The position numbers and the translations under genes were made by a program. From Arthrobacter sp. 9AX (GTDB taxonomy: Bacteria > Actinomycetota > Actinomycetes > Actinomycetales > Micrococcaceae), in NCBI RefSeq assembly GCF_902506095.1, contig NZ_LR733293.1:124001-188000 (forward strand): a stretch of 64,000 bases of DNA, in the 5' to 3' direction. Position 1 is the stretch's first letter. The number at the start of each line of letters is the position of its first letter. A model generated the notes under the pieces. It was given only the letters and a program-made list of their open reading frames with translations, did no database searches and had not been told where the DNA came from. Of this stretch, positions 7,864 to 15,285 are shown one piece after another.

Positions 7864-8382
7864 ATGACATCAGATCCGTTCAGCGGCACTTCGCCCCTGC
7901 TGGTTGGCATTGCACCCAAGCAACACCCTGAGGTCCTGCAGACTGCAGCCGTCCTGGCCGCCCGCCTGGGACGGCCGTTGCTGTGCGCTTACGTTGACGA
8001 AGCCAGCTACCTTGTGGAATGGGATCCGGCGCGCTCCGCCCACCGGCTGTCCCTCCACCCGGATGCTGACGATGAGGACATCAGGGCCGTTGCGGCGGAG
8101 CTCCGTGCGGCGGTTGAAGCGGCGGTGGCCAAAGTGCCGGCAGGCGCCGGGCAGGCGGAATGGACGCTGAGGACCCTTGCCGGCGACCCGGCCCGCGCGC
8201 TGGCAAGGCTGGCAGCCGAAAGTGATGTTCCGATGATCATTGTGGGCACGTCGGAGCGCGGCTTCTCCCATCGCCTCTCGGAAGCCCTGAATGGCTCGGT
8301 TGGCGCTTGGCTGTCGCACCACCAGAGCCGTCCCGTGCTCGTGGTTCCCTACCGGATGCCGGCCCATGAGGACCGGCCCTGA
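7864..8382 (+). CDS. Universal stress protein (UspA family)
   Basis: Single UspA domain, 172 residues, cytoplasmic. It begins with the beta strand LLVGIAP and has the C-terminal nucleotide-binding pattern IIVGTSERG followed by NGSVGAWLSHHQSRPVLVVP, matching the G-2x-G-9x-G(S/T) signature of ATP-binding Usp proteins. Such proteins help cells survive starvation, redox or membrane stress; the specific role is unknown. It starts 51 bases after the sortase stop and may share its transcript. Confidence 0.88.
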   Translation: MTSDPFSGTSPLLVGIAPKQHPEVLQTAAVLAARLGRPLLCAYVDEASYLVEWDPARSAHRLSLHPDADDEDIRAVAAELRAAVEAAVAKVPAGAGQAEWTLRTLAGDPARALARLAAESDVPMIIVGTSERGFSHRLSEALNGSVGAWLSHHQSRPVLVVPYRMPAHEDRP

Positions 8383-8431
8383 CCTTCGGCAGCCTGCCAC
8401 TTCGGCCGAATTTAGGGGAGAGAAAGTAAAG

Positions 8432-8567
8432 CGAAAGTAGTTATTCGAGGTGCTGGCGGCCGGGACTACCAGCCAGTAAGCTAATTCAAGCAGGCCGGTT
8501 TCGCCGGGCTTGCCCAAGAGCTGCTCCGGAGTGCGTATCCCCCAATAACGCACTCCGGAGCTTTTTT
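8432..8567 (+). ncRNA. Candidate structured non-coding RNA ending in an intrinsic terminator
   Basis: The gap between the Usp gene and the copper operators has no reading frame but can form a series of plus-strand hairpins: GCTGG/CCAGC, then CAAGC/GCTTG enclosing CCGG-TTTCG-CCGG, then the strong terminator at 8523-8567. A long 3' untranslated region of the Usp mRNA would look the same; a promoter is not obvious. The terminator loop has five C, but a second C-rich hairpin as in 6C RNA is missing. No known RNA family recognised. Confidence 0.4.
8523..8567 (+). terminator. Strong rho-independent terminator
   Basis: A perfect 14-base-pair stem, GCTCCGGAGTGCGT with ACGCACTCCGGAGC, loop ATCCCCCAATA, followed by six T. 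It insulates the copper operon from upstream transcription. Confidence 0.9.
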
Positions 8568-8592
8568 GTGCCCCCGCCCCCGCGCTGCGCGA

Positions 8593-8633
8593 TACCCCCA
8601 GGGGGTACTTGCCAGCATACCCCTGAGGGGTAT
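8593..8633. promoter_or_regulatory. Tandem CsoR operators
   Basis: Two inverted repeats, TACCCCCAGGGGGTA at 8593-8607 and ATACCCCTGAGGGGTAT at 8617-8633, match the known CsoR operator pattern TACCC...GGGTA. Centres are 25 bases apart and the second ends only 11 bases before the csoR start, so bound CsoR should block the operon promoter; copper would release it. Confidence 0.88.
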
Positions 8634-8644
8634 ATGGTTTGAGC

Positions 8645-9004
8645 ATGAGCGCAACCGAAGAAGCAGTCGCGGATGTGGCAGTCGAAGCCGGCGCCGGCCA
8701 TGACGGCCCCCAGCACGGCTATACGGGGAACAAGGACGCCTACCTCCGCCGCCTGAAACGCATCGAAGGCCAGGTACGCGGGATCGCCCGCATGGTGGAC
8801 GAGGACAAGTACTGCATTGACATCCTCACCCAGGTCTCCGCCGTCACTAAGGCCCTGCACGCCGTAAGCCTGGGCCTCGTGGAGGAACACATCGGCCACT
8901 GCGTGGTGGGTGCCGCCTCCGAACCGGATCCCGCGGCGCGCGCACAAGCCATTGACGCCAAGGTCAAGGAAGCCGCCGATGCCATCGGCCGGCTCCTGAG
9001 GTAG
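8645..9004 (+). CDS. csoR: Copper-sensing transcriptional repressor CsoR
   Basis: All-helical repressor of the CsoR/RcnR family that leaves DNA when it binds Cu(I). Residues C57, H82 and C86 have exactly the C-x24-H-x3-C spacing of the copper ligands in Mycobacterium tuberculosis CsoR (36/61/65), which separates it from nickel, formaldehyde or persulfide sensors of the family. The core RLKRIEGQVRGIARMVD is the conserved first helix. A roughly 30-residue N-terminal extension with His residues precedes it. Start is ATG at 8645, two codons inside a TTG-initiated longer frame. It is first in an operon with chaperone and copA, under the two operators just upstream. Confidence 0.93.
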   Translation: MSATEEAVADVAVEAGAGHDGPQHGYTGNKDAYLRRLKRIEGQVRGIARMVDEDKYCIDILTQVSAVTKALHAVSLGLVEEHIGHCVVGAASEPDPAARAQAIDAKVKEAADAIGRLLR

Positions 9005-9087
9005 CCCCCAACAAATCCCCCAGCAAATCCCCCAGCCAACCGGTAACTACCGGAAGACCAATGCCGGCCAAACACCCAGGAGCAGCC

Positions 9088-9327
9088 ATGAGCACCACCT
9101 CCCCGACCACCACCACCGTCAGCGTCTCCGGAATGACGTGCGGCCATTGCATCTCGGCCGTCAGCGAAGAACTTGAGGCCCTCGCGGGCGTGGAGGCAGT
9201 AGACGTCGAGCTGAACGCCGGCGGCATCTCCACCGTCACCATCACTTCAAGCAACGATCTGTCGCCCTCGGAAATCGGTGAAGCAGTGGCGGAGGCGGGC
9301 TACCTGGTCGTCGCCAACGAGGCCTGA
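9088..9327 (+). CDS. copZ: Copper chaperone, CopZ-like heavy-metal-associated protein
   Basis: A 79-residue single HMA domain protein that should carry Cu(I) in the cytoplasm and pass it to the neighbouring ATPase. The ligand motif GMTCGHC lies near residue 15 in place of the usual MxCxxC loop, and the rest follows the ferredoxin-like beta-alpha-beta-beta-alpha-beta pattern. The start is placed at 9088, where AGGAG lies upstream; an in-frame ATG at 9061 is less likely. Second gene of the copper operon. Confidence 0.9.
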   Translation: MSTTSPTTTTVSVSGMTCGHCISAVSEELEALAGVEAVDVELNAGGISTVTITSSNDLSPSEIGEAVAEAGYLVVANEA

Positions 9328-9362
9328 ACACCACTGCCGGCACCAGCACAGACAGGGAACAC

Positions 9363-11654
9363 GTGAGCAACCAGGACCTTCTCCACCAGCCAGGAAGCCG
9401 CGTGGTGGAGCTCGACATCGAAGGCATGACCTGCGCCTCTTGCGTCAACCGTGTAGAGAAGAAGCTCGGGAAGCTCGAAGGCGTCCGGGCCCTGGTCAAC
9501 CTCCCCCTGGAATCCGCCCACGTCACGGTTCCCGAGGGCATCACCAACGCGCAGCTGGTGGACACCGTCAACGCAGCCGGTTACAAAGCCACAGTCCGCC
9601 AGCCAGCCCCGACGCCGGAACCCGCTCACACGCCGGTAAACCTTCGTCGGCGCCTGGTCCTTGCCGCCCTCCTTACGGTGCCGGTGTTCCTGATCTCCAT
9701 GGTCCCCGCGTTCCACTTCCCGCACTGGGGCTGGGTGGCCGCGGGGCTGGCTCTGCCCGTGGTCACCTGGGCTGCGTGGCCATTCCACCGGGCGGCCGCC
9801 GTCAATGCCCGGCACTTTGCGTCCACGATGGACACGCTGGTGTCGATCGGTGTCGCCGCCGCCTACCTGTTCTCAGTCTGGCAGCTGTTCTCTGATCCCC
9901 TGATGACGCAGCATCCCGGCATGAAGGGGATGGAGCAAGGCGGCCTGTACTTTGAGGTGGCCGCCGTGGTCACCACGTTCCTGCTCCTGGGCCGGTACCT
10001 CGAAGCGAACGCCAAGCAAAGGGCGGGCGACGCACTCCACGCCCTCCTGAGCCTCGGCGCGAAGGACGCCACGGTGCTTCGCGACGGCAGAGAGCAACGA
10101 ATTCCCGCGGAACAGCTCGCGGTTGGCGACGTCCTGGTGGTCCGGCCCGGTGAAAAAATCGCCACTGACGGCGTGGTCATCGACGGGACGTCCGCGGTGG
10201 ACGCCTCATTGGTGACCGGCGAGTCAGTGCCGGTGGAAGTGGGACCGGACAGCCGGGTCACCGGCGCCACCATCAACACCTCCGGCCGCCTGCTGGTCAA
10301 GGCCACCCGGGTGGGCTCGGAAACTACCCTCGCGCAGATGGCCCGGCTCGTGTCCGAGGCGCAGACGGGCAAGGCCCCGATCGCCCGCCTCGCGGACCGC
10401 ATCAGCGCCGTGTTCGTTCCCGTGGTCCTGGTCATCGCCGCCGCCACCTTTATCCTCTGGCTGCTGTTCGCGGGCGACCCGGGAGCGGGCGGCGGGCTGC
10501 GCCCGGCTTTCACCGCTGCCGTTGCGGTCCTGGTGATCGCCTGCCCGTGCGCCCTGGGGCTTGCCACCCCCGTCGGCCTCCTGACCGGAACGGGCCGGGG
10601 CGCGCAGCTCGGGATCCTCATCAAGGGCCCGCAGGTGCTTGAAGACACCCGCACGGTGGACACCATCCTGCTGGACAAGACCGGCACAGTCACCACCGGC
10701 GCCCTGGCCGTGGACTCCACCCTCGCCTTCGGCGAATTTGAGGAACGCGAGGTCCTGCGACTGGCCGGCGCCGTCGAGGCAGCCTCGGAGCATCCGGTCG
10801 CCCGCGCGATCGCCGCCGCGGCGGCCGTCCAGGAAGCGGACGGCGATCACACGGAAGCGCACGACGGCGGACAGTTGCCATTGGTGCATGGCTTCCGGTC
10901 GGCGCCGGGAGGGGGAGTCACGGGAACCGTGGGGGCCCGTCAGGTCACCGCCGGGCGGACCGGATGGCTGGAGGGCAACGGCATAGCCCCAAGCGAAACC
11001 CAGTTGCAGGCCCAGGCGGCGGCGGAAGCGGCCGGTGCCACCGCGATCTGGGTGGCCGTAGACGGGGCCGTGGCCGGCATCATCAGCCTTCGCGACACCA
11101 TCAAGCCCGGGTCTGCAGACGCCGTCGAACGGATGAAAGCACTGGGCCTGCGGCCCCTCCTGTTGACCGGAGACAACGCCGCGGTGGCCGCACAGGTGGC
11201 CGCCGCCGTCGGAATTCCTCCCGAGGACGTCTACGCGGGGGTCCTGCCCGAGGGCAAGGTGGAAGTGGTCAAAACACTCCAGGCAGGCGGCGCCACGGTG
11301 GCCATGGCCGGTGACGGCGTGAACGATGCCGCGGCATTGGCACAGGCGGATCTGGGCATCGCCATGGGGTCCGGTACCGACGTGGCCATCGAGGCGGCCG
11401 ACCTGACGGTAATGGGCAATGACCTGTCGCAGGTGGCCCAGGCCATCGAGCTGTCCCGCAGGACCCTGGCCACCATCAAAACCAACCTGTTCTGGGCGTT
11501 CTTCTACAACGCCGTGGGCATTCCCGTGGCGGCTCTGGGCCTGCTCAACCCCATGATCGCCGGCGCCGCGATGGCAGCGAGTTCCGTCCTGGTGGTCGCC
11601 AACTCGCTGCGGCTGCGCAATTTCGGCAGGAAGGCCCGGGTCACCGGCGCTTAG
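9363..11654 (+). CDS. copA: Copper-exporting P1B-type ATPase CopA
   Basis: Pumps Cu(I) out of the cell using ATP. It starts with GTG and has one N-terminal HMA domain (GMTCASC, C24 and C27), eight expected membrane helices, the intramembrane ion motif CPC at 394-396 (IACPCALG), the actuator loop TGES, the phosphorylated aspartate D438 in DKTGT, the HP motif in SEHPVARAI, and the hinge GDGVNDAAAL. CPC together with the MTCASC domain and CsoR control supports Cu(I) over Zn/Cd. Length of 763 residues is normal. Last gene of the csoR-copZ-copA operon. Confidence 0.94.
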   Translation: MSNQDLLHQPGSRVVELDIEGMTCASCVNRVEKKLGKLEGVRALVNLPLESAHVTVPEGITNAQLVDTVNAAGYKATVRQPAPTPEPAHTPVNLRRRLVLAALLTVPVFLISMVPAFHFPHWGWVAAGLALPVVTWAAWPFHRAAAVNARHFASTMDTLVSIGVAAAYLFSVWQLFSDPLMTQHPGMKGMEQGGLYFEVAAVVTTFLLLGRYLEANAKQRAGDALHALLSLGAKDATVLRDGREQRIPAEQLAVGDVLVVRPGEKIATDGVVIDGTSAVDASLVTGESVPVEVGPDSRVTGATINTSGRLLVKATRVGSETTLAQMARLVSEAQTGKAPIARLADRISAVFVPVVLVIAAATFILWLLFAGDPGAGGGLRPAFTAAVAVLVIACPCALGLATPVGLLTGTGRGAQLGILIKGPQVLEDTRTVDTILLDKTGTVTTGALAVDSTLAFGEFEEREVLRLAGAVEAASEHPVARAIAAAAAVQEADGDHTEAHDGGQLPLVHGFRSAPGGGVTGTVGARQVTAGRTGWLEGNGIAPSETQLQAQAAAEAAGATAIWVAVDGAVAGIISLRDTIKPGSADAVERMKALGLRPLLLTGDNAAVAAQVAAAVGIPPEDVYAGVLPEGKVEVVKTLQAGGATVAMAGDGVNDAAALAQADLGIAMGSGTDVAIEAADLTVMGNDLSQVAQAIELSRRTLATIKTNLFWAFFYNAVGIPVAALGLLNPMIAGAAMAASSVLVVANSLRLRNFGRKARVTGA

Positions 11655-11669
11655 GCACCGGTCAGGAGC

Positions 11670-11942
11670 TCAGGCAACGCCGTAACGCACCGCTGCACGG
11701 GCCCTTGCCTTGGCAGCCTCCGCGTCCCGGTCCTTGGGTGGGGCCTGCGTCACCAGCGAATCCAGGAGGTGCTGGGTGATGTGGGCGATCTCGTGGACCG
11801 CTTCCTCGAAGGCCTCCTGGTTGGCCTTGGACGGCTTGGTGCTGCCGCTGACCTTGCGCACATACTGCAGCGCCGCGGCATGCACTTCCTCTGACGTGGC
11901 GTGGGGTTCGAAATTGTGGAGGGTTCTGATATTCCGGCACAT
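11670..11942 (-). CDS. DUF2277 family protein
   Basis: A 90-residue cytoplasmic protein starting MCRNIRTLHNFEPHAT, the hallmark of DUF2277, and containing YVRKVSGSTKPSKANQEAFEEAV. The family is widespread in actinobacteria and proteobacteria and has no established function. The conserved cysteine at position 2 and surrounding basic residues are present. It converges on copA, whose stop is 16 bases away. Confidence 0.88.
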   Translation of the reverse strand: MCRNIRTLHNFEPHATSEEVHAAALQYVRKVSGSTKPSKANQEAFEEAVHEIAHITQHLLDSLVTQAPPKDRDAEAAKARARAAVRYGVA

Positions 11943-12156
11943 ATGGTCATGCTAGGCTCTGGAGCGCCAAGGATCGACCCCTCCCCCACGGTTTTTAGGG
12001 TCCTGGTCCATGGGGAGCACGGCATGGGCAGGGGTGCCCATCGACACCGTTTTGCGGGCCGGGATAGGTTTGGGGCATTGGATCTTCCGGATAAGCCGGG
12101 GGGCCGCTGGGGACGCCGACCTGGTTCGGATCCACGATTTTTACAAGGAGAAACTC

Positions 12157-12423
12157 ATGGCTATTTGGGGTGCAGACGTTGACCAGCTTCGTCAGCTCGG
12201 CAACAAGCTCAAGTCGGGTGCGTCCGAGATCGAGACGCAGAGGGCCACTCTCACCAAGCTCCTGCACAGCACCGACTGGAGGGGCCCGGACGCGGACAAG
12301 TTCAAGCAGGAATGGGACGGGCAGCACACATCTCTGCTGAACAAGGTGGCCGAAGCCCTCAAGGAGGCCGGCACCAAGGCCACGCAGAACGCTGAGCAGC
12401 AGAGCCAGACTTCCCACGCGTAA
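12157..12423 (+). CDS. WXG100-family (ESAT-6-like) protein, lone gene
   Basis: An 88-residue helical-hairpin protein of the WXG100 superfamily, exported as dimers by type VII (ESX/Ess) secretion. The turn motif is DWRGPDADKF (W-R-G), with long amphipathic helices on either side. No signal peptide, as expected. The start at 12157 is set by AAGGAG six bases upstream. No partner WXG100 gene, EssC/EccC ATPase, EccD channel or LXG toxin lies nearby, so either the secretion genes are elsewhere or the protein acts alone. A strong terminator follows. Confidence 0.85.
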   Translation: MAIWGADVDQLRQLGNKLKSGASEIETQRATLTKLLHSTDWRGPDADKFKQEWDGQHTSLLNKVAEALKEAGTKATQNAEQQSQTSHA

Positions 12424-12444
12424 CGTCTTCCACGGAAAGACTCC

Positions 12445-12488
12445 CGGACAGGCCCGGCACCGCAAGGTGTCCGGGCCTGTCCGCTTTT
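12445..12488 (+). terminator. Rho-independent terminator after the WXG100 gene
   Basis: Perfect 13-base-pair stem CGGACAGGCCCGG / CCGGGCCTGTCCG, then CTTTTAA. It overlaps the end of the convergent EamA gene and could serve both directions. Confidence 0.85.
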
Positions 12489-13530
12489 AAGGAACGGGCT
12501 CGACGTCGTTCGCGTGCTCCAGCGGGGACCCCGCCTTGGGTGCCGCCGGGCCCGCCCCGGCTGTTGCCGCTGCCGGGCTCCGCAGCTCGTCAAGCCGGAC
12601 CAGGATGACGCCGCCCACGATCAGCACGCCACCCAGCAGCTGGATGGCACCGGGAAGTTCGCCCAAAAGCAGCCAGGCCCAGATCACCGCGAACAGGACC
12701 TCGGTCAGCGAAACGAAGGAGGCCACCTTGGAGCCGAGCGCCCGGGCAGCCACGATGCCGGACACGTAAGCCAGGACGGTGGCCAGGATCACCAGCCCGG
12801 CCAGCGATACCCACCAGGGCGTGACCCAGGGGCCCAGGGTGGTGTCCGCTGTGCTGAAACTCATCGGCAGCATGCCGGTGGCCCCCGCCAGCCAGATCAC
12901 GGCAGCACCCACCAGCAGGCCTCCCGACGCCAGGACGATGGGCGGCAGGGAGTCGTTCTCCTTGGCCGTGATGAAGAAGTAGATGGCCAAGCACACCGCC
13001 GCGGCAATGCCCCACAAAACACCAACAACATCGATCTTGACCGCTCCGGTGAGATCAAGGACCAGCACCAGCCCGGCGAGGGAAAGCAGCGTGCCGCCCA
13101 GGGTCAGTACCCTGGGACGTTTCCGGCTGGCGCCCCACAGCCACAGCACGATGATCACCGGGGCCAGATATTCCAGGAGCAGTGCAACGCCTACCGAGAG
13201 CCTTTCCACGGCGTTGAAGTAGAAGAGTTGGCATGCCGCAACACCAATCAGCCCGAACAGCAGGATGGTCACCCAGTTGTCCCGGAGCTGGTGCCAGCGC
13301 CCGCGGAGCGTGGGAACAGCCGGTACGGCGAGGATCAGCGCGGCCCCGGTGAGCCGGGCAGCCACGGCCGCACCGGGCGACCATCCTGTTTCGAGCAAGG
13401 CCTTGGCAAAGGATCCTGAGGTGCCGAAGACGGCGGATGAGAAGAGGGCGATGACCAGGCCGGAGGCGGCAAAGTTGCGCTTATTGGCCTGCAATCCAAG
13501 CTTCGGGGTGCGGCGGGGTGCGGCAGGCAT
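12487..13530 (-). CDS. EamA/DMT family transporter
   Basis: Ten-helix drug/metabolite transporter built of two EamA repeats of five helices each. The first repeat runs from residue 23 (LVIALFSSAVFGTSGSFAK) to about 160, the second from about 170 to 310 and ends with the typical LLLGELPGAIQLLGGVLIVGGVI. Related proteins (RhtA/YdcZ type) export amino acids or drugs; substrate unknown. A polar Ala/Pro-rich tail of about 30 residues follows. The Shine-Dalgarno CAGGAGACG supports the ATG at 13530. It is divergent from the CGNR regulator gene, with a 71-base shared promoter region, so the latter may control it. Confidence 0.88.
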   Translation of the reverse strand: MPAAPRRTPKLGLQANKRNFAASGLVIALFSSAVFGTSGSFAKALLETGWSPGAAVAARLTGAALILAVPAVPTLRGRWHQLRDNWVTILLFGLIGVAACQLFYFNAVERLSVGVALLLEYLAPVIIVLWLWGASRKRPRVLTLGGTLLSLAGLVLVLDLTGAVKIDVVGVLWGIAAAVCLAIYFFITAKENDSLPPIVLASGGLLVGAAVIWLAGATGMLPMSFSTADTTLGPWVTPWWVSLAGLVILATVLAYVSGIVAARALGSKVASFVSLTEVLFAVIWAWLLLGELPGAIQLLGGVLIVGGVILVRLDELRSPAAATAGAGPAAPKAGSPLEHANDVEPVP

Positions 13531-13601
13531 CGTCGTCTCCTGTCAGGAGTAAAGTGGGGTGATGGTCATGACAGTACGGGACGGCACTGTAAGGAGTCAA
13601 G

Positions 13602-14147
13602 ATGGTTTTTGCACCTGACACGGAAGTCGCCCTGCGAACGGTGGTAAATCTGGTCAACTCGGCGGCGAACGGAGCTGAGGGGCTCGCGTCAACGGCGGAC
13701 CTGGACCGGTTCCTGGCGGCGGAGGGATTCACAGGGTCGCGCACCCGCGATGACAACGAACTCAACAGCGTTCGCCAGCTCCGCCAACAGCTCGCCGCAC
13801 TCTGGACGGCGGATGAAAGCTCCGCGGTGGAAACCGTGAACCGCCTGCTGCGGGAGGCCGGCGCACTGCCGCAACTGGTCAAGCATGATGACTGGGACTG
13901 GCACCTGCACGCCACCACGCCGGAGGCTCCGCTGGTGGACAGGATGAGCACGGAGGCCGCCATGGCGTTGGCGGACGTGATCCGCTCCAAGGAGATGGAC
14001 CGGATGCGGATTTGCGGGTCGGAGGACTGCGACGCCGTGGTGCTGGACCTCAGCCGGAACCGGTCAAAGCGGTATTGCGATACGGGAAACTGCGCCAACC
14101 GGGCCCATGTTGCCGCCTACCGGGCCCGCCAGGCGGCGTCCAGTTAG
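13602..14147 (+). CDS. CGNR zinc-finger (ABATE domain) putative regulator
   Basis: A 181-residue protein of the ABATE/CGNR family, believed to be RNA- or DNA-binding stress regulators in actinobacteria. The N-terminal part is helical; the C-terminal CGNR zinc finger is clear: MRICGSEDCDAVVLDLSRN, then KRYCDTGNCANRAHVAAYR, with four cysteines and the CxNR signature (here CANR). AAGGAG five bases upstream supports the ATG at 13602. Its divergent position next to the EamA exporter gene suggests local control of that gene, which is an inference from context only. Confidence 0.88.
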   Translation: MVFAPDTEVALRTVVNLVNSAANGAEGLASTADLDRFLAAEGFTGSRTRDDNELNSVRQLRQQLAALWTADESSAVETVNRLLREAGALPQLVKHDDWDWHLHATTPEAPLVDRMSTEAAMALADVIRSKEMDRMRICGSEDCDAVVLDLSRNRSKRYCDTGNCANRAHVAAYRARQAASS

Positions 14148-14222
14148 GAGCGTCCAGCTAAGAGCGATCAGCAGGTTATCGGGTATTGGATATCAGTGCA
14201 GGTGGTAACGCTGGGGGCATTT

Positions 14223-14239
14223 CGAGTACCAGGTACTCG
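14223..14239. promoter_or_regulatory. Second operator-like inverted repeat CGAGTA-N5-TACTCG
   Basis: CGAGTACCAGGTACTCG is a perfect 8+8 palindrome around one base, 117 bases upstream of the GT2 start. Half-sites and their spacing equal those at 6128-6144, so one regulator may serve both promoters. Confidence 0.5.
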
Positions 14240-14355
14240 GGACTAGCCGAAGGCACGGGAACCACACTGGGGTGGACACGTTAATCCGATGACCACCACA
14301 AGTTCCACGCTTCGTTGCACGCCGACTGCCCGCCCCGAAAGAGACAGGCCGCACT

Positions 14356-15285
14356 GTGATTGATCCACGTCCCCCCGCGAGCGGCGCATGCGCCGGCGCC
14401 GTCGTCATCCCAGCCCACAATGAGGAAAGCGTGATTGCACGCACGCTGGACGGCCTGCTCCCCCTCCTCTCGTCGTCCGAGGTAGATGTCATCGTGGTCT
14501 GCAATGGCTGCACCGACCGCACCGCCGACGTCGCCCGGCGCTACGCGGGTGTCACCGTGCTTGAGACACCCATCGGATCGAAGCCAGGCGCCATGAACCT
14601 GGGCGACGGGGCAACGAAGCGCTGGCCGCGGCTGTACCTCGATGCCGACATCCACGTTGAGGCGTCAGCCGTCGAGGCAGTCTTCCGCGAGCTCTCACGC
14701 CCGGACGCCCCGCTCGCATCACGGCCCTCCTCCATCGTCGACACCCGGGCGGCGAGTTTCCCGGTGCGCTCCTACTACCGCGCCCGCGCGCGTATACCGG
14801 AGCAGGGCACCCGCCTATGGGGGGCCGGCCTGTACGCGGTCTCGAAGGAGGGGCACCTGCGCTTCGCCGGCTTCCCCGAGGTCACTGCTGATGACTCATG
14901 GTTTGACGGCCTCTTCGCAGAGGGCGAGAAGACGATCGTCAAGACGGTGCCCGCTCGCGTGCAGGCACCGCGAACCACGGCCGCTCTGCTCCAGATTCTG
15001 AGCCGGCACCGCCGCGGCTACGTCGAGCTGGCCACGACCGACCCCGGATCTCAGGGCCGTGGGCGGGCACTGCTCGGCACAATTCGCGGCGTCCCATCAG
15101 CGCTCGACGCTCTCTGCTACTCGGCGCTGGCCGCGGCGGCGCGCCTTCAGTCGCGCAAGATGGTCGGTAACGGCACGCAGCAGTGGGAGAAAGACTCGTC
15201 GACACGGTCGCCGGAGGCGGCCTCCCCTTCCACCCTTCCAGAAAGGGCCAGCCGGCCAGCACACAGGACGGCTGCCGCCCGATGA
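14356..15285 (+). CDS. Glycosyltransferase family 2
   Basis: Inverting GT-A glycosyltransferase of 309 residues. It begins with VVIPAHNEESVIARTLDGLL, then VIVVCNGCTDRTADVARR, and has the metal-binding LDADI motif and a later GFPEVTADDSWFDGL segment, all typical of GT2. No membrane helix is obvious, apart from a weakly hydrophobic Ala-rich stretch near residue 255, so it should be cytosolic or peripheral. The start is GTG. It overlaps the following GMC oxidoreductase gene by four bases (ATGA), so the pair is translationally coupled. Acceptor and sugar are unknown; no polysaccharide genes are adjacent. Confidence 0.88.
   Translation: MIDPRPPASGACAGAVVIPAHNEESVIARTLDGLLPLLSSSEVDVIVVCNGCTDRTADVARRYAGVTVLETPIGSKPGAMNLGDGATKRWPRLYLDADIHVEASAVEAVFRELSRPDAPLASRPSSIVDTRAASFPVRSYYRARARIPEQGTRLWGAGLYAVSKEGHLRFAGFPEVTADDSWFDGLFAEGEKTIVKTVPARVQAPRTTAALLQILSRHRRGYVELATTDPGSQGRGRALLGTIRGVPSALDALCYSALAAAARLQSRKMVGNGTQQWEKDSSTRSPEAASPSTLPERASRPAHRTAAAR

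Noticed and set aside
8523..8561. 6C RNA
   Set aside because: Only one hairpin with a C-rich loop (five C) is present; the family needs two with six or more.
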